A program made the translations under genes and the position numbers. 64,000 nucleotides of DNA, taken from positions 248,001-312,000 of the forward strand of contig NZ_JAODUA010000002.1 in NCBI RefSeq assembly GCF_025399895.1, given 5' to 3'. This stretch comes from Streptomyces sp. ASQP_92 (lineage in GTDB: Bacteria; Actinomycetota; Actinomycetes; Streptomycetales; Streptomycetaceae). Positions 48,654 through 57,867 of the stretch are shown here, one piece after another (positions within the stretch are counted from its first letter, which is position 1; the number at the start of each line of letters is the position of its first letter). Under the pieces are notes generated by a model, which was not told where the DNA came from, ran no database searches, and saw only the letters and a list, made by a program, of their open reading frames with translations.

Positions 48654-50345
48654 TCAGTTCGGGGAGCGTGTCCAGCCGCGCGCCTCGATCCGGGCGGCGT
48701 CGTGCGGCCGCGACTCGTCGAACAGGACCCGGCCGTCCTCGACGATCCGCAGCCCGTCGACGTAGACCCCGCGACCGACATACAGGGGGCCGGTGGTGTA
48801 CCGCCAGCGCAGCCGCACCGGTTCCGTCGGCCAGTCGGTCAGATCCGCGCTCACCTCGTGCCAGACCCGCCCGGACCACCCCGTCACCGATCCCGCCGGA
48901 TGTTCCACGGCCGCCTTTCCGGGGAGCGCGGTCGTGAACGGCACGGGCCGCCAGGCTCCGCCGGATCCCGGCGAGGCCTCCAGGGCGACGGTGCCCACGC
49001 CCGGCTCGGTGTCCCACCACAGGGCGCAGCCCAGGCGGCGCTGGGCGGCCGGGGGAGAGGGGGGCAGGGTGAGGGTGGCGGTGGTCCCGCGCGCCATGCC
49101 CGCGAACCACGACTCCCCGCCGTGTGCGGGGCGTACCGGGACCGCGCGGGCGAGGGCGTCGCCCGCGGCCACTCGGGGCGCCGAGCCGGAGCGCCACGTA
49201 CGGACCGGGTGAACGGAGTTGGCGAGCAGCACGAGAAAGGTGTCGGTGCCGGGGTCGATGACGATGCTGGTGCCGGTGAAGCCCGTGTGCCCGGCACTGC
49301 GCGGGGTGGCCATCGCGCCCATGTACCAGTGCTGGTACAGCTCGAAGCCCAGGCCGTGCTCATGGCCGGGGAAGGCCGTGTTGAAGTCGGTGAACAGCAG
49401 CTCCACGGAGTCGGGGCGCAGGATCCGGGCCCGTCCGTAGAGGCCGCCGTTGAGCAGGGTCCGGGCGAGGACCGCGAGGTCCCAGGCGCAGGAGAACACC
49501 CCGGCATGGCCGGCCACTCCGCCGAGGCAGTACGCGTTCTCGTCGTGGACCTCGCCCCACACCGGGCCCCGGTCGATCCCCGACCACGGCCGGCGGGCGT
49601 CCTCGGTCGCGGCGATCCCCGGCTTCCAGGACGCGGGCGGGTTGTAGCGGGTGCGGCGCATTCCGAGCGGAGCGGTGATCTCGTCGTGGAGCAGCGCGTC
49701 CAGGGGACGTCCGGTGATCCTCTCCAGGACCAGTTGGAGCGAGATCAGATTCAGGTCGGAGTAGAGGTAGGCGCTGCCGGGCGCGGTGGCCGGGGCCTCG
49801 TTCCAGATGAGCCCCAGCCTCGCTTCGTACGTCGGCGCCTCGTACAGCGGGATCCAGGACCGGAACCCCGAGGTGTGGGTGAGCAACTGCCGTACGGTGA
49901 CCGCCTGTTTGCCCGCCGCGCCGAACTCGGGCAGATACGCGGCGACGGGACGGTCGAGGGCCAGCGCGCCCCGCTCGATCTGCTGGACGGCGAGCAGCGA
50001 GGTGAACAGTTTGGAGAGGGAGGCGAGGTCGTACACCGTGTCCTCGGCCGCCGCGATCCGGTCCTGGGGCGCCAGCTCCACGGCCCTGTCGCTCTTCTCG
50101 TCGTACCTCGCGTAGCGCACCGCGCTGCCGATCGCCCGGTGCAGGGCGACCGTGCCGCCGCGCCCCGCGAGCAGCACGGCTCCCGCGTACCAGGGGTGCT
50201 GGGGCGAGGGGCCGAGGTAGCGCTCGGCCTCCTCGGCCAAGCGGTCCAGGTGCTCCGGCAGCAGCCCGGCCCGCTCGGCCCGGCCGTGCCGCAGGGTGCG
50301 GCCCCGTTCGTCCGCCGTCGCCGTTCCCGGCGTCGAGCCCACCAT
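48654..50345 (-). CDS. Serine hydrolase, class C beta-lactamase-like fold, with C-terminal beta-sandwich domain
   Basis: About 563 residues. The catalytic Ser-Lys pair is in the SLSKLFTS tetrad, the Tyr motif is YSDLN and the third motif HTG in GHTGFTG. The first 400 residues form the penicilloyl-serine/DD-peptidase-type domain; the last 160 (RLGCALWWDTEPGVGTVALE onward) form a beta-sandwich. No signal peptide is seen from this ATG, which follows GGAGG. Family enzymes are esterases, peptidases or D-aminopeptidases; the substrate cannot be inferred. Confidence 0.88.
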   Translation of the reverse strand: MVGSTPGTATADERGRTLRHGRAERAGLLPEHLDRLAEEAERYLGPSPQHPWYAGAVLLAGRGGTVALHRAIGSAVRYARYDEKSDRAVELAPQDRIAAAEDTVYDLASLSKLFTSLLAVQQIERGALALDRPVAAYLPEFGAAGKQAVTVRQLLTHTSGFRSWIPLYEAPTYEARLGLIWNEAPATAPGSAYLYSDLNLISLQLVLERITGRPLDALLHDEITAPLGMRRTRYNPPASWKPGIAATEDARRPWSGIDRGPVWGEVHDENAYCLGGVAGHAGVFSCAWDLAVLARTLLNGGLYGRARILRPDSVELLFTDFNTAFPGHEHGLGFELYQHWYMGAMATPRSAGHTGFTGTSIVIDPGTDTFLVLLANSVHPVRTWRSGSAPRVAAGDALARAVPVRPAHGGESWFAGMARGTTATLTLPPSPPAAQRRLGCALWWDTEPGVGTVALEASPGSGGAWRPVPFTTALPGKAAVEHPAGSVTGWSGRVWHEVSADLTDWPTEPVRLRWRYTTGPLYVGRGVYVDGLRIVEDGRVLFDESRPHDAARIEARGWTRSPN

Positions 50346-50555
50346 CAGCGCGCCTCCACCACCATCGCCGCACCGGCCGGTTGTCGTCTGCTCATGCCCG
50401 GGACTTCCGCGGCCACCGGCCCGCACCCCTTCCCTTACGCGCCGCCCTGGCGCGGTGAAAGTATCTTTCGTGGTCGCGCAGATCCCCGGGAACTTTCTTC
50501 CCCGGCGTCGGCCGTGTCATGACCTGGCGGGCGTCCGGGGCATGGCGCAAAGAAA

Positions 50556-50574
50556 CTGACGCAGCATCAGAAAA
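50556..50574. promoter_or_regulatory. CTGAC-N6-TCAG operator upstream of the nitronate monooxygenase operon
   Basis: CTGAC (50556-50560), a 6-nt spacer, then TCAGAAAA (50567-50574), 41 bp ahead of the start codon. The same arrangement, including the AAAA run, occurs at 59591-59609 in the fadD19/echA19 promoter. Confidence 0.55.
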
Positions 50575-50614
50575 TCTCTTCCCTCGTCGCTTCCGCTACG
50601 GCATCCTGCGCCCC

Positions 50615-51724
50615 ATGCAGACGGAGCTGAGCAAGAAACTCGGAGTGGAGCACGCCGTCTTCGGCTTCACGCCGTTTCCGGCGGTGGCCGCGGCCATCAC
50701 CCGGGCCGGCGGATTCGGCGTGCTCGGCGCGGTCCGTTACACGGCGCCCGACGACCTCGCACGCGACCTGGACTGGATGCAGGAGCACACCGACAACCTG
50801 CCCTACGGCCTCGACGTGGTGATGCCCGCCAAGAAGGTCGAGGGGGTCGGCGAGGCCGAGGTCGAGGCCATGATCCCCGAGTCGCACCGGCGGTTCGTGC
50901 GGGAGACCCTGGCCAAGCACGGCGTGCCCGAGCTCGCCGAAGGAGAGGCCTCCGGCTGGCGCATCACCGGCTGGATGGAACAGGTGGCCCGCAACCAGCT
51001 CGACGTCGCCTTCGACTATCCGATCAAGCTGCTGGCCAACGCGCTCGGCTCACCGCCCGCCGACGTCGTCGAGCGCGCCCACGAGCGCGGCGTGCTCGTC
51101 GCCGCGCTCGCCGGCAGCGCCCGCCACGCCCGCCACCACGCGGACGCAGGCATCGACGTCGTCGTCGCCCAGGGCTACGAGGCCGGCGGCCACACCGGGG
51201 AGATCGCCACCATGGTGCTGGTCCCCGAAGTCGTCGACGCCGTCGGCCCGTTGCCGGTCCTCGCGGCCGGGGGCATCGGCAGCGGCGAGCAGATCGCCGC
51301 CGGGCTCGCCCTCGGCGCCCAGGGCGTCTGGCTCGGCTCGCTCTGGCTGACCACCACCGAGGCCGACCTCCACTCCCGCGCGCTGACCCGCAAACTCCTC
51401 GCGGCCGGCTCGGGCGACACCGTCCGCTCCCGGGCCCTCACCGGCAAGCCCGCCCGCCAACTGCGCACCGAGTGGACCGACGCCTGGGACGACCCGGCGG
51501 GACCCGGCACCCTACCCATGCCGCTCCAGGGCCTCCTCGTCGCCGAGGCCGTCTCGCGCATCCAGAAGTACGAGGTCGAACCGCTGCTCGGCACACCTGT
51601 GGGCCAGATCGTGGGGAAGATGACCGCCGAACGCAGCGTCCAGGACACCTTCGACGAGCTGACGCGCGGCTTCGAGCGCGCCGTCGACCGCATCAACCGC
51701 ATCGCCGGGAGGGACGCCCGATGA
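50615..51724 (+). CDS. Nitronate monooxygenase-like FMN protein
   Basis: About 369 residues of the 2-nitropropane dioxygenase fold. The FMN-binding run VVAQGYEAGGHTGE (catalytic His region) and PVLAAGGIGSGEQIAAGLALGAQGVWLGS are clear. It resembles a mycobacterial NMO-like group that lies among sterol genes, some of which handle enone or enoyl-CoA intermediates. The stop codon overlaps the next ATG (ATGA). It heads an operon with two acyl-CoA ligases. Confidence 0.85.
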   Translation: MQTELSKKLGVEHAVFGFTPFPAVAAAITRAGGFGVLGAVRYTAPDDLARDLDWMQEHTDNLPYGLDVVMPAKKVEGVGEAEVEAMIPESHRRFVRETLAKHGVPELAEGEASGWRITGWMEQVARNQLDVAFDYPIKLLANALGSPPADVVERAHERGVLVAALAGSARHARHHADAGIDVVVAQGYEAGGHTGEIATMVLVPEVVDAVGPLPVLAAGGIGSGEQIAAGLALGAQGVWLGSLWLTTTEADLHSRALTRKLLAAGSGDTVRSRALTGKPARQLRTEWTDAWDDPAGPGTLPMPLQGLLVAEAVSRIQKYEVEPLLGTPVGQIVGKMTAERSVQDTFDELTRGFERAVDRINRIAGRDAR

Positions 51725-53271
51725 ACCAGCCGCCCAACGGTTTCTGGGCCCAGGCCACCGCCGACCCCGACCGGCCCGTGCTCCTCGCGCCGGACGGCGA
51801 GGAGTGGACCGCGGGCCGGCTGCACGCCGCCGTCAACCAACTCGTCCACGGGCTGCGGGCCGCCGGCCTGGAGCGCGGCGACGCGTTCGCCGTGGTGCTG
51901 CCCAACGGCGTCGAGTTCTTCACCGCCTACCTCGCCGCGTCCCAGGCCGGGTTTTACCTCGTGCCGGTCAACCACCACCTGGTCGGCCCCGAGATCGCCT
52001 GGATCGTCGCCGACTCCGGCGCCAAGGTGCTCATCGCACACGAACGGTTCGCCGACGCGGCCGTCGCCGCCGCCCACGAGGCGAACGTCCCCGCCTCCCA
52101 TCGCTATGCCGTGGGCGCCGTGCCCGGCTTCACCCCGTACGCCCAACTCCTCGACGGGCAGCCCGAGTCGGCGCCGCCGGACCGCACGCTCGGCTGGGTC
52201 ATGAACTACACCTCGGGCACCACTGGACGCCCGCGCGGCATCCGGCGCCCGCTGCCCGGAAAGCTCCCGGAGGAGACCTATCTCGGCGGCTTCCTCGCCA
52301 TCTTCGGCATCAAGCCGTTCGAGGACAACGTCCACCTGGTGTGCTCGCCGCTCTACCACACGGCCGTCCTCCAATTCGCGGGCGCCTCCCTGCACATCGG
52401 GCACCGCATCGTCCTCATGGACAAGTGGACGCCGCAGGAGATGCTGCGTCTCATCGACCAACAGGCCTGCACCCACACGCACATGGTGCCGACCCAGTTC
52501 CACCGGCTCCTGTCGCTGCCCGACGACGTGAAGGCGCGCTACGACGTGTCGTCGATGCGGCACGCCATCCACGGCGCCGCGCCCTGCCCCGACCACGTCA
52601 AACGCGCCATGATCGACTGGTGGGGGAACTGCGTCGAGGAGTACTACGCGGCGAGCGAGGGAGGCGGGGCGTTCGCCACCGCCGAGGACTGGCTGAAGAA
52701 GCCGGGAACCGTCGGAAAGGCCTGGCCCATCAGTGAGTTGGCGGTCTTCGACGACGACGGCAACCCGCTGCCGGCGGGGCAGCTCGGCACGGTCTACATG
52801 AAGATGTCGACGGGCGGCTTCAGCTACCACAAGGACGAGGGCAAGACCAGGAAGAACCGCATCGGCGACTTCTTCACCGTCGGCGACCTCGGCTACCTCG
52901 ACGAGGACGGCTACCTCTTCCTGCGCGACCGCAAGATCGACATGATCATCTCCGGTGGCGTCAACATCTACCCGGCCGAGATCGAGGCCGCCCTGCTGAC
53001 CCACCCGGCCGTCGCGGACGCCGCCGCCTTCGGCATTCCGCACGCCGACTGGGGCGAGGAGGTCAAGGCCGTCGTCGAGGTGGCCGAGGGCCACACCGCG
53101 GGAGAGGAACTCGCCGCGGGGATACTCGCCCACTGCGCGGACCGGCTGGCCGCGTACAAACGCCCCAAGACCCTCGACTTCATCGCGGCGATGCCCCGCG
53201 ACCCCAACGGCAAGCTCTACAAGCGGCGGTTGCGCGAACCGTACTGGGAGGGCCACGAGCGCGCGATGTGA
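51721..53271 (+). CDS. Acyl-CoA synthetase (FadD-type)
   Basis: About 516 residues. AMP-binding motif YTSGTTGRPRG, mid motif YYAASEGGGA, hinge GDLGYLDEDGYLFLRDRKIDM (given in part), SGGVNIYPAEIE and the closing NGKLYKRRL Lys. It activates a carboxylate to its CoA thioester through an adenylate; the exact acid is unknown. It is translationally coupled to the NMO-like gene (4-bp overlap) and likely co-transcribed with the next ligase 41 bp downstream. Confidence 0.9.
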   Translation: MNQPPNGFWAQATADPDRPVLLAPDGEEWTAGRLHAAVNQLVHGLRAAGLERGDAFAVVLPNGVEFFTAYLAASQAGFYLVPVNHHLVGPEIAWIVADSGAKVLIAHERFADAAVAAAHEANVPASHRYAVGAVPGFTPYAQLLDGQPESAPPDRTLGWVMNYTSGTTGRPRGIRRPLPGKLPEETYLGGFLAIFGIKPFEDNVHLVCSPLYHTAVLQFAGASLHIGHRIVLMDKWTPQEMLRLIDQQACTHTHMVPTQFHRLLSLPDDVKARYDVSSMRHAIHGAAPCPDHVKRAMIDWWGNCVEEYYAASEGGGAFATAEDWLKKPGTVGKAWPISELAVFDDDGNPLPAGQLGTVYMKMSTGGFSYHKDEGKTRKNRIGDFFTVGDLGYLDEDGYLFLRDRKIDMIISGGVNIYPAEIEAALLTHPAVADAAAFGIPHADWGEEVKAVVEVAEGHTAGEELAAGILAHCADRLAAYKRPKTLDFIAAMPRDPNGKLYKRRLREPYWEGHERAM

Positions 53272-53312
53272 CACGGCTTGACCCCGGCCTCCCGGCCGCC
53301 CAGGATCCAGCC

Positions 53313-54803
53313 ATGAACGAGGTACGCAGCAGCACCGTCGACGGCATCGTGCGCCGCAGCGCCCGGCGCACCCCCGACCGCATCGCCCTGCGCTACGCGG
53401 AGCGCTCCTGGAGCTATGCCGAACTGGACGCAGCCGTGTCCACCGCGGCCGCCTTCCTGACCGCGCGGGGCTTGCACAAGGGCGACCGGGTCGCCGCCTA
53501 CGGCCACAACTCGGACGCGTATCTCATCGCGTTCCTCGCCTGCTCCCGCGCCGGGTTCATCCATGTGCCGATCAACCAGCACCTCACCGGCGACGACCTG
53601 GTGTACATCCTGGAGCAGTCCGGCGCGGCCCTCGTCCTCGCCGACCCGGCGCTCGCCGAACGGGTGCCCCCACGCTTCACGACGCTCCCCTTGCGTGACG
53701 GCGCGGGCTCGCTGCTGGCGGCCCTGGCCGAGCCGGTCCCCTACGTGTGCGACGGCGACCGGCACGACCTGGTGCAGCTGCTCTACACCTCCGGCACCAC
53801 CGCGCTGCCCAAGGGCGCGATGATGACGCACCGGGCGCTCGTGCACGCATATGTCTCCGCCATCACGGCGCTCGACCTGCGCGCCTCGGACCGGCCCGTC
53901 CACACCCTGCCGCTCTACCACTCGGCGCAGATGCACGTCTTCCTGCTGCCCTACCTGGCGGTCGGCGCCGAGAACACCGTCCTGGACGCACCCGACGCGG
54001 GCCGTCTCTTCGATCTGGTGGAGGCGGGACGCGCCGACTCGCTGTTCGCGCCGCCCACGGTGTGGATCGCACTCGCGGGCCATCCCGAGTTCGCCACCCG
54101 CGACCTGAGCGGCCTGCGCAAGGCCTACTACGGGGCCTCGATCATGCCGGTGCCGGTCCTGGAGCGGCTGCGCGAACGGCTGCCGGGGCTCGCCTTCTAC
54201 AACTGCTTCGGGCAGAGCGAGATCGGCCCGCTGGCCACCGTGCTCGGCCCCGACGAGCACGAGGGGCGGCTCGACTCGTGCGGGCGACCCGTCCTGTTCG
54301 TCGAGGCGAGGGTCGTCGACGAGAACGGCAAGGAGGTGCCCGACGGGACGGCGGGCGAAGTCGTCTACCGCTCCCCGCAGTTGTGCGAGGGGTACTGGGA
54401 CAAGCCGGCCGAGACCGAGGAAGCCTTCCGCGACGGGTGGTTCCACTCCGGGGACCTCGCGGTGCGCGACACCGAGGGCTACTTCACCGTCGTCGACCGC
54501 GTGAAGGACGTCATCAACTCCGGCGGCGTACTGGTCGCCTCGCGCCAGGTCGAGGACGTGCTGTACACCCACCCGGCGGTCGCCGAGGCCGCCGTCGTGG
54601 GGCTGCCCGACGACCGCTGGATCGAGGCGGTCACCGCGTTCGTCGTACGGCGGGGCGAGGTCACCGAGGCCGAGCTCATCGAGCACGCGCGGCGGTCGCT
54701 GGCCGGCTTCAAGACCCCCAAGCGGGTGCGGTTCGTGGACGAACTGCCCCGGAACGCGAGCGGGAAGATCCTCAAGCGCGAACTGCGCGACCGGTTCGCC
54801 TGA
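53313..54803 (+). CDS. Acyl-CoA synthetase, second in the operon
   Basis: About 496 residues with LLYTSGTTALPKGAMMTH, YNCFGQSEIGP, HSGDLAVRDTEGYFTVVDR and NASGKILKREL, the full adenylating set. It shares little beyond the common motifs with its neighbour, so the two ligases probably serve different acids. The P-loop-like motif has LPKG as usual. It converges on the paaK-type gene with 37 bp between stops. Confidence 0.92.
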   Translation: MNEVRSSTVDGIVRRSARRTPDRIALRYAERSWSYAELDAAVSTAAAFLTARGLHKGDRVAAYGHNSDAYLIAFLACSRAGFIHVPINQHLTGDDLVYILEQSGAALVLADPALAERVPPRFTTLPLRDGAGSLLAALAEPVPYVCDGDRHDLVQLLYTSGTTALPKGAMMTHRALVHAYVSAITALDLRASDRPVHTLPLYHSAQMHVFLLPYLAVGAENTVLDAPDAGRLFDLVEAGRADSLFAPPTVWIALAGHPEFATRDLSGLRKAYYGASIMPVPVLERLRERLPGLAFYNCFGQSEIGPLATVLGPDEHEGRLDSCGRPVLFVEARVVDENGKEVPDGTAGEVVYRSPQLCEGYWDKPAETEEAFRDGWFHSGDLAVRDTEGYFTVVDRVKDVINSGGVLVASRQVEDVLYTHPAVAEAAVVGLPDDRWIEAVTAFVVRRGEVTEAELIEHARRSLAGFKTPKRVRFVDELPRNASGKILKRELRDRFA

Positions 54804-54840
54804 ACTGCCGCGCGCAGGGCAGTAGTTGTGGCCGTGGAGG

Positions 54841-56133
54841 TCAGCTCCGCTCCTGTCTCAGATCGACGATGCGCTTGAACTTGCCGACCGAGCGCTCGAT
54901 GGTCTCGGGGTCGACGACCTCCACGTCCGCCGAGACGCCGATACCGTCCTTGACCGCCGTGACGATCGAGCGGGCGGCCGCCTCGCGCTGCTCCGGCGCC
55001 AGTCCCGCCCGCGCCTCCACCCGTACCGTCAGCGCGTCGAGCCGGCCCCGGCGGGTCAGCCTGAGCTGGAAGTGAGGGGCGACGCCGGGCGTGCGCAGCA
55101 CGATCTCCTCGATCTGGGTGGGGAAGAGATTCACCCCGCGCAGAATGATCAGGTCGTCACTGCGCCCGGTCACCTTCTCCATGCGCCGGAAAACCCTGGC
55201 CGTACCGGGCAGCAGCCGCGTCAGGTCCCGCGTCCGGTAGCGGATCACCGGCATCGCCTCCTTGGTGAGCGAGGTGAAGACCAGCTCGCCGCGCTCACCG
55301 TCCGGCAGCACCTCGCCGGTGAGCGGGTCCACCACCTCGGGGTAGAAGTGGTCCTCCCAGATGTGCAGCCCGTCCTTGGTCTCCACACACTCCTGCGCGA
55401 CACCGGGGCCCATCACCTCGGACAGCCCGTAGATATCGACCGCGTCGATGGCGAACCGCTCCTCGATCTCGCGGCGCATCTCCTGCGTCCACGGCTCGGC
55501 GCCGAAGATGCCCACCTGGAGCGAGGTGGAGCGGGGGTCGACGCCCTGCCGCTCGAACTCGTCGAGCAGCGTCAGCATGTAGGACGGCGTCACCATGATG
55601 ATCTCGGGGCGGAAGTCCTGGATCAGCTGGACCTGACGGGCCGTCATGCCCCCGGAGGCGGGGATCACTGTGCAGCCCAGCCGCTCGGCCCCATAATGCG
55701 CACCGAGTCCGCCCGTGAACAGGCCGTATCCGTACGCCACATGGACCTTGTGGCCGGGGCGCCCGCCCGCCGCGCGGATCGAGCGGGCCACCACGTCCGC
55801 CCAGGTGTCCAGGTCCCGCTGGGTGTAGCCGACGACGGTCGGGCGGCCCGTGGTGCCGCTGGAGGCGTGGATGCGGCGGACGTCCCCCTCGGGGACCGCG
55901 AACATCCCGAACGGGTAGTGGTCGCGCAGATCCGATTTCGCGGTGAAGGGGAAGCGGGCCAGATCGGCGAGCGAGCGACAGTTCTCCGGGCGGACCCCCG
56001 CCTTGTCGAAGGCCTCCCGATAGAACGCGACGTTGTCGTACGCGTGGCGCAGCGAGGCGCGCAGCCGATCGAGCTGAAGGGCTTCGAGCTCCGGCCGGCT
56101 CAGCCGCTCGGCCTCGTCCAGCTCAGCCGCCAT
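54841..56133 (-). CDS. Phenylacetate-CoA ligase-type enzyme (PaaK)
   Basis: About 430 residues, the usual PaaK length. IHASSGTTGRPTVVGYT, YGLSEVMGPGVAQEC and SDDLIILRGVNLFPTQIE are PaaK hallmarks. It should make phenylacetyl-CoA or a related aryl-CoA for ring-hydroxylating degradation. The other paa genes are not here, so the substrate may differ. An inverted repeat of the type bound by PaaR-like TetR repressors lies 49-66 bp upstream. Confidence 0.92.
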   Translation of the reverse strand: MAAELDEAERLSRPELEALQLDRLRASLRHAYDNVAFYREAFDKAGVRPENCRSLADLARFPFTAKSDLRDHYPFGMFAVPEGDVRRIHASSGTTGRPTVVGYTQRDLDTWADVVARSIRAAGGRPGHKVHVAYGYGLFTGGLGAHYGAERLGCTVIPASGGMTARQVQLIQDFRPEIIMVTPSYMLTLLDEFERQGVDPRSTSLQVGIFGAEPWTQEMRREIEERFAIDAVDIYGLSEVMGPGVAQECVETKDGLHIWEDHFYPEVVDPLTGEVLPDGERGELVFTSLTKEAMPVIRYRTRDLTRLLPGTARVFRRMEKVTGRSDDLIILRGVNLFPTQIEEIVLRTPGVAPHFQLRLTRRGRLDALTVRVEARAGLAPEQREAAARSIVTAVKDGIGVSADVEVVDPETIERSVGKFKRIVDLRQERS

Positions 56134-56181
56134 GGTGCGCTCCCGTCCTCACCCCACCCCGCAAAGGGTGACGAAATCGGA

Positions 56182-56199
56182 CGACCGATCATTCGGTCG
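56182..56199. promoter_or_regulatory. Inverted repeat in the paaK-hydrolase divergent promoter
   Basis: Perfect 7-bp arms CGACCGA and TCGGTCG around TCAT. It lies in the 219-bp gap between the divergent starts of the paaK-type gene and the tandem hydrolase, closer to paaK. Confidence 0.6.
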
Positions 56200-56352
56200 A
56201 TCTGTTTCGGATCAGTAATTCACCAGCCCCAGGGATGCGTCAAGGCCTGTGGACAACCCGGAACGAGTCCCTCGGCCCGACCGGCCGTCCAAGATCGCGC
56301 CCTGAGCGAAAGGCGTTGCCGCGCCCCGCGGACGGCTGTGAGGATCGGCGTC

Positions 56353-57867
56353 ATGCCGAAGTTCACGACGTACGACGGAACCCGACTCGCCTACCACCTG
56401 CGCGGCGAGGGCGAACCACTGCTCTGCCTGCCGGGCGGCGCGATGCGCGCCTCGGCGTATCTGGGGGACCTCGGCGGCCTGGCCGCCCACCGCCAACTGG
56501 TCCTGCTCGATCTGCGCGGCACCGGGGACTCGGAGATACCGCGGGACCCGTCGTCCTACCGCTGCGACCGGCAGGTGGCCGACGTCGAGGCGCTGCGCGC
56601 CCACCTCGGGCTCGACCGGATCGATCTGCTCGGGCACTCGGCGGGCGGCAACTTGGCGATGCTGTACGCGGCGGCCCACCCCGAACGGGTCGCTCGCCTC
56701 GCGCTGATCACCCCGACGCCGTGGGCCCTCGGCATGCCGCCCACGCCCGAGGAGCGGCTCGCCGCGGCGCGGCTGCGCAAGGACGAGCCGTGGTTCGAGG
56801 AGGCGTACGCGGCCTACTCGGAGGTGCTCGCGGGCCGGCCGGCACACGCGGGCTACGAGGCGCTCATCTACGGCCGGTGGGACGCGGCGGCCAAGGCCCA
56901 CGCGGCCGCCGGTGAGCAGCAGTACAACGACGAGGCGGCGGACCTCTACGGCTGCGACGGCGCGTTCGATCCCGTGACCACCCGTGCGGCCCTGGCCCGA
57001 CTCGACGCCCCGGCCCTGGTGCTGGCCGGGGAGTGGGACGGCGGCCCCTGCCCGGACCTGGCGGCCAGGACCGCGGCCTGCTTCGCCGACGGACGGCTCC
57101 AAGTCCAGCCGCTCGCCGGGCACTTCCCCTGGCTCGACGACCCCGGAGCCTTCACCCGCACCGTGGCCGCCTTCCTCGATCCGGACGTCCGCACGGTCAC
57201 CGTCGGCGGGCTCCGGCTCGCCTATCGCGTGTGGGGCGACGAGTCCGCGCCGCCCCTGGTCCTCGTGCACGGCCGGGGCGGCGACAGCCGGGACTGGGAG
57301 GTGATCGCCGGACGGCTCGCGGCCACCCGCCGCGTGTACGCCCTCGATCTGCGGGGCCACGGTCTGAGCGACTGGCCGGGCGGCTACTCCTTCGAGGCGT
57401 TCCGCGACGACCTCCGCGGCTTCCTCACCGAACTGGGCCTGGCGGGGGCCGACTTGGTGGGCCACTCCATGGGGGGCGCGGCCGCGGCGCTGCTCGCCGA
57501 GGACGAGCCCGGCCTCATCGGCCGTCTCGTCCTGGAGGAGACCCCGCCGCTCTTCCCCCTCAAGCCGCCGCGCGGCCCTGCCGAGCGCCCCACCGGCGAG
57601 CTGAACTTCGACTGGGCCGTGGTGCCGGCGATCGACGCCCAGCTGAACGACCCCGACCCGTCGTGGCGCGGCCGCTTCGCCGCCATCGCGGCGCCCACCC
57701 TGGTCGTGGCGGGCGGCCCGGCCAGCCATGTCGACCAGAAGAAGCTGGCCTGGATGGCCTCGCGCATACCGGACGCCCGCCTCGTCACCATCGACGCGGG
57801 CCACCTGGTGCACGCCGAGCGGCCCGCCGAATTCCTGGGCGCGCTCGCCGATTTCGGCATCAAGTGA
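56353..57867 (+). CDS. Tandem alpha/beta hydrolase (two fused catalytic domains)
   Basis: About 504 residues. Two complete alpha/beta-hydrolase domains are joined. Domain 1 (1-280) has the nucleophile elbow GHSAGG, an acid near LAGEWDGG and the His in LAGHFPW. Domain 2 (about 285-504) has GHSMGG and a His in DAGHLVHAERP. Each should be a separate ester or thioester hydrolase or C-C hydrolase; the substrates are unknown. The last 8 bp overlap the end of the convergent FadD19-like gene. Confidence 0.9.
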   Translation: MPKFTTYDGTRLAYHLRGEGEPLLCLPGGAMRASAYLGDLGGLAAHRQLVLLDLRGTGDSEIPRDPSSYRCDRQVADVEALRAHLGLDRIDLLGHSAGGNLAMLYAAAHPERVARLALITPTPWALGMPPTPEERLAAARLRKDEPWFEEAYAAYSEVLAGRPAHAGYEALIYGRWDAAAKAHAAAGEQQYNDEAADLYGCDGAFDPVTTRAALARLDAPALVLAGEWDGGPCPDLAARTAACFADGRLQVQPLAGHFPWLDDPGAFTRTVAAFLDPDVRTVTVGGLRLAYRVWGDESAPPLVLVHGRGGDSRDWEVIAGRLAATRRVYALDLRGHGLSDWPGGYSFEAFRDDLRGFLTELGLAGADLVGHSMGGAAAALLAEDEPGLIGRLVLEETPPLFPLKPPRGPAERPTGELNFDWAVVPAIDAQLNDPDPSWRGRFAAIAAPTLVVAGGPASHVDQKKLAWMASRIPDARLVTIDAGHLVHAERPAEFLGALADFGIK

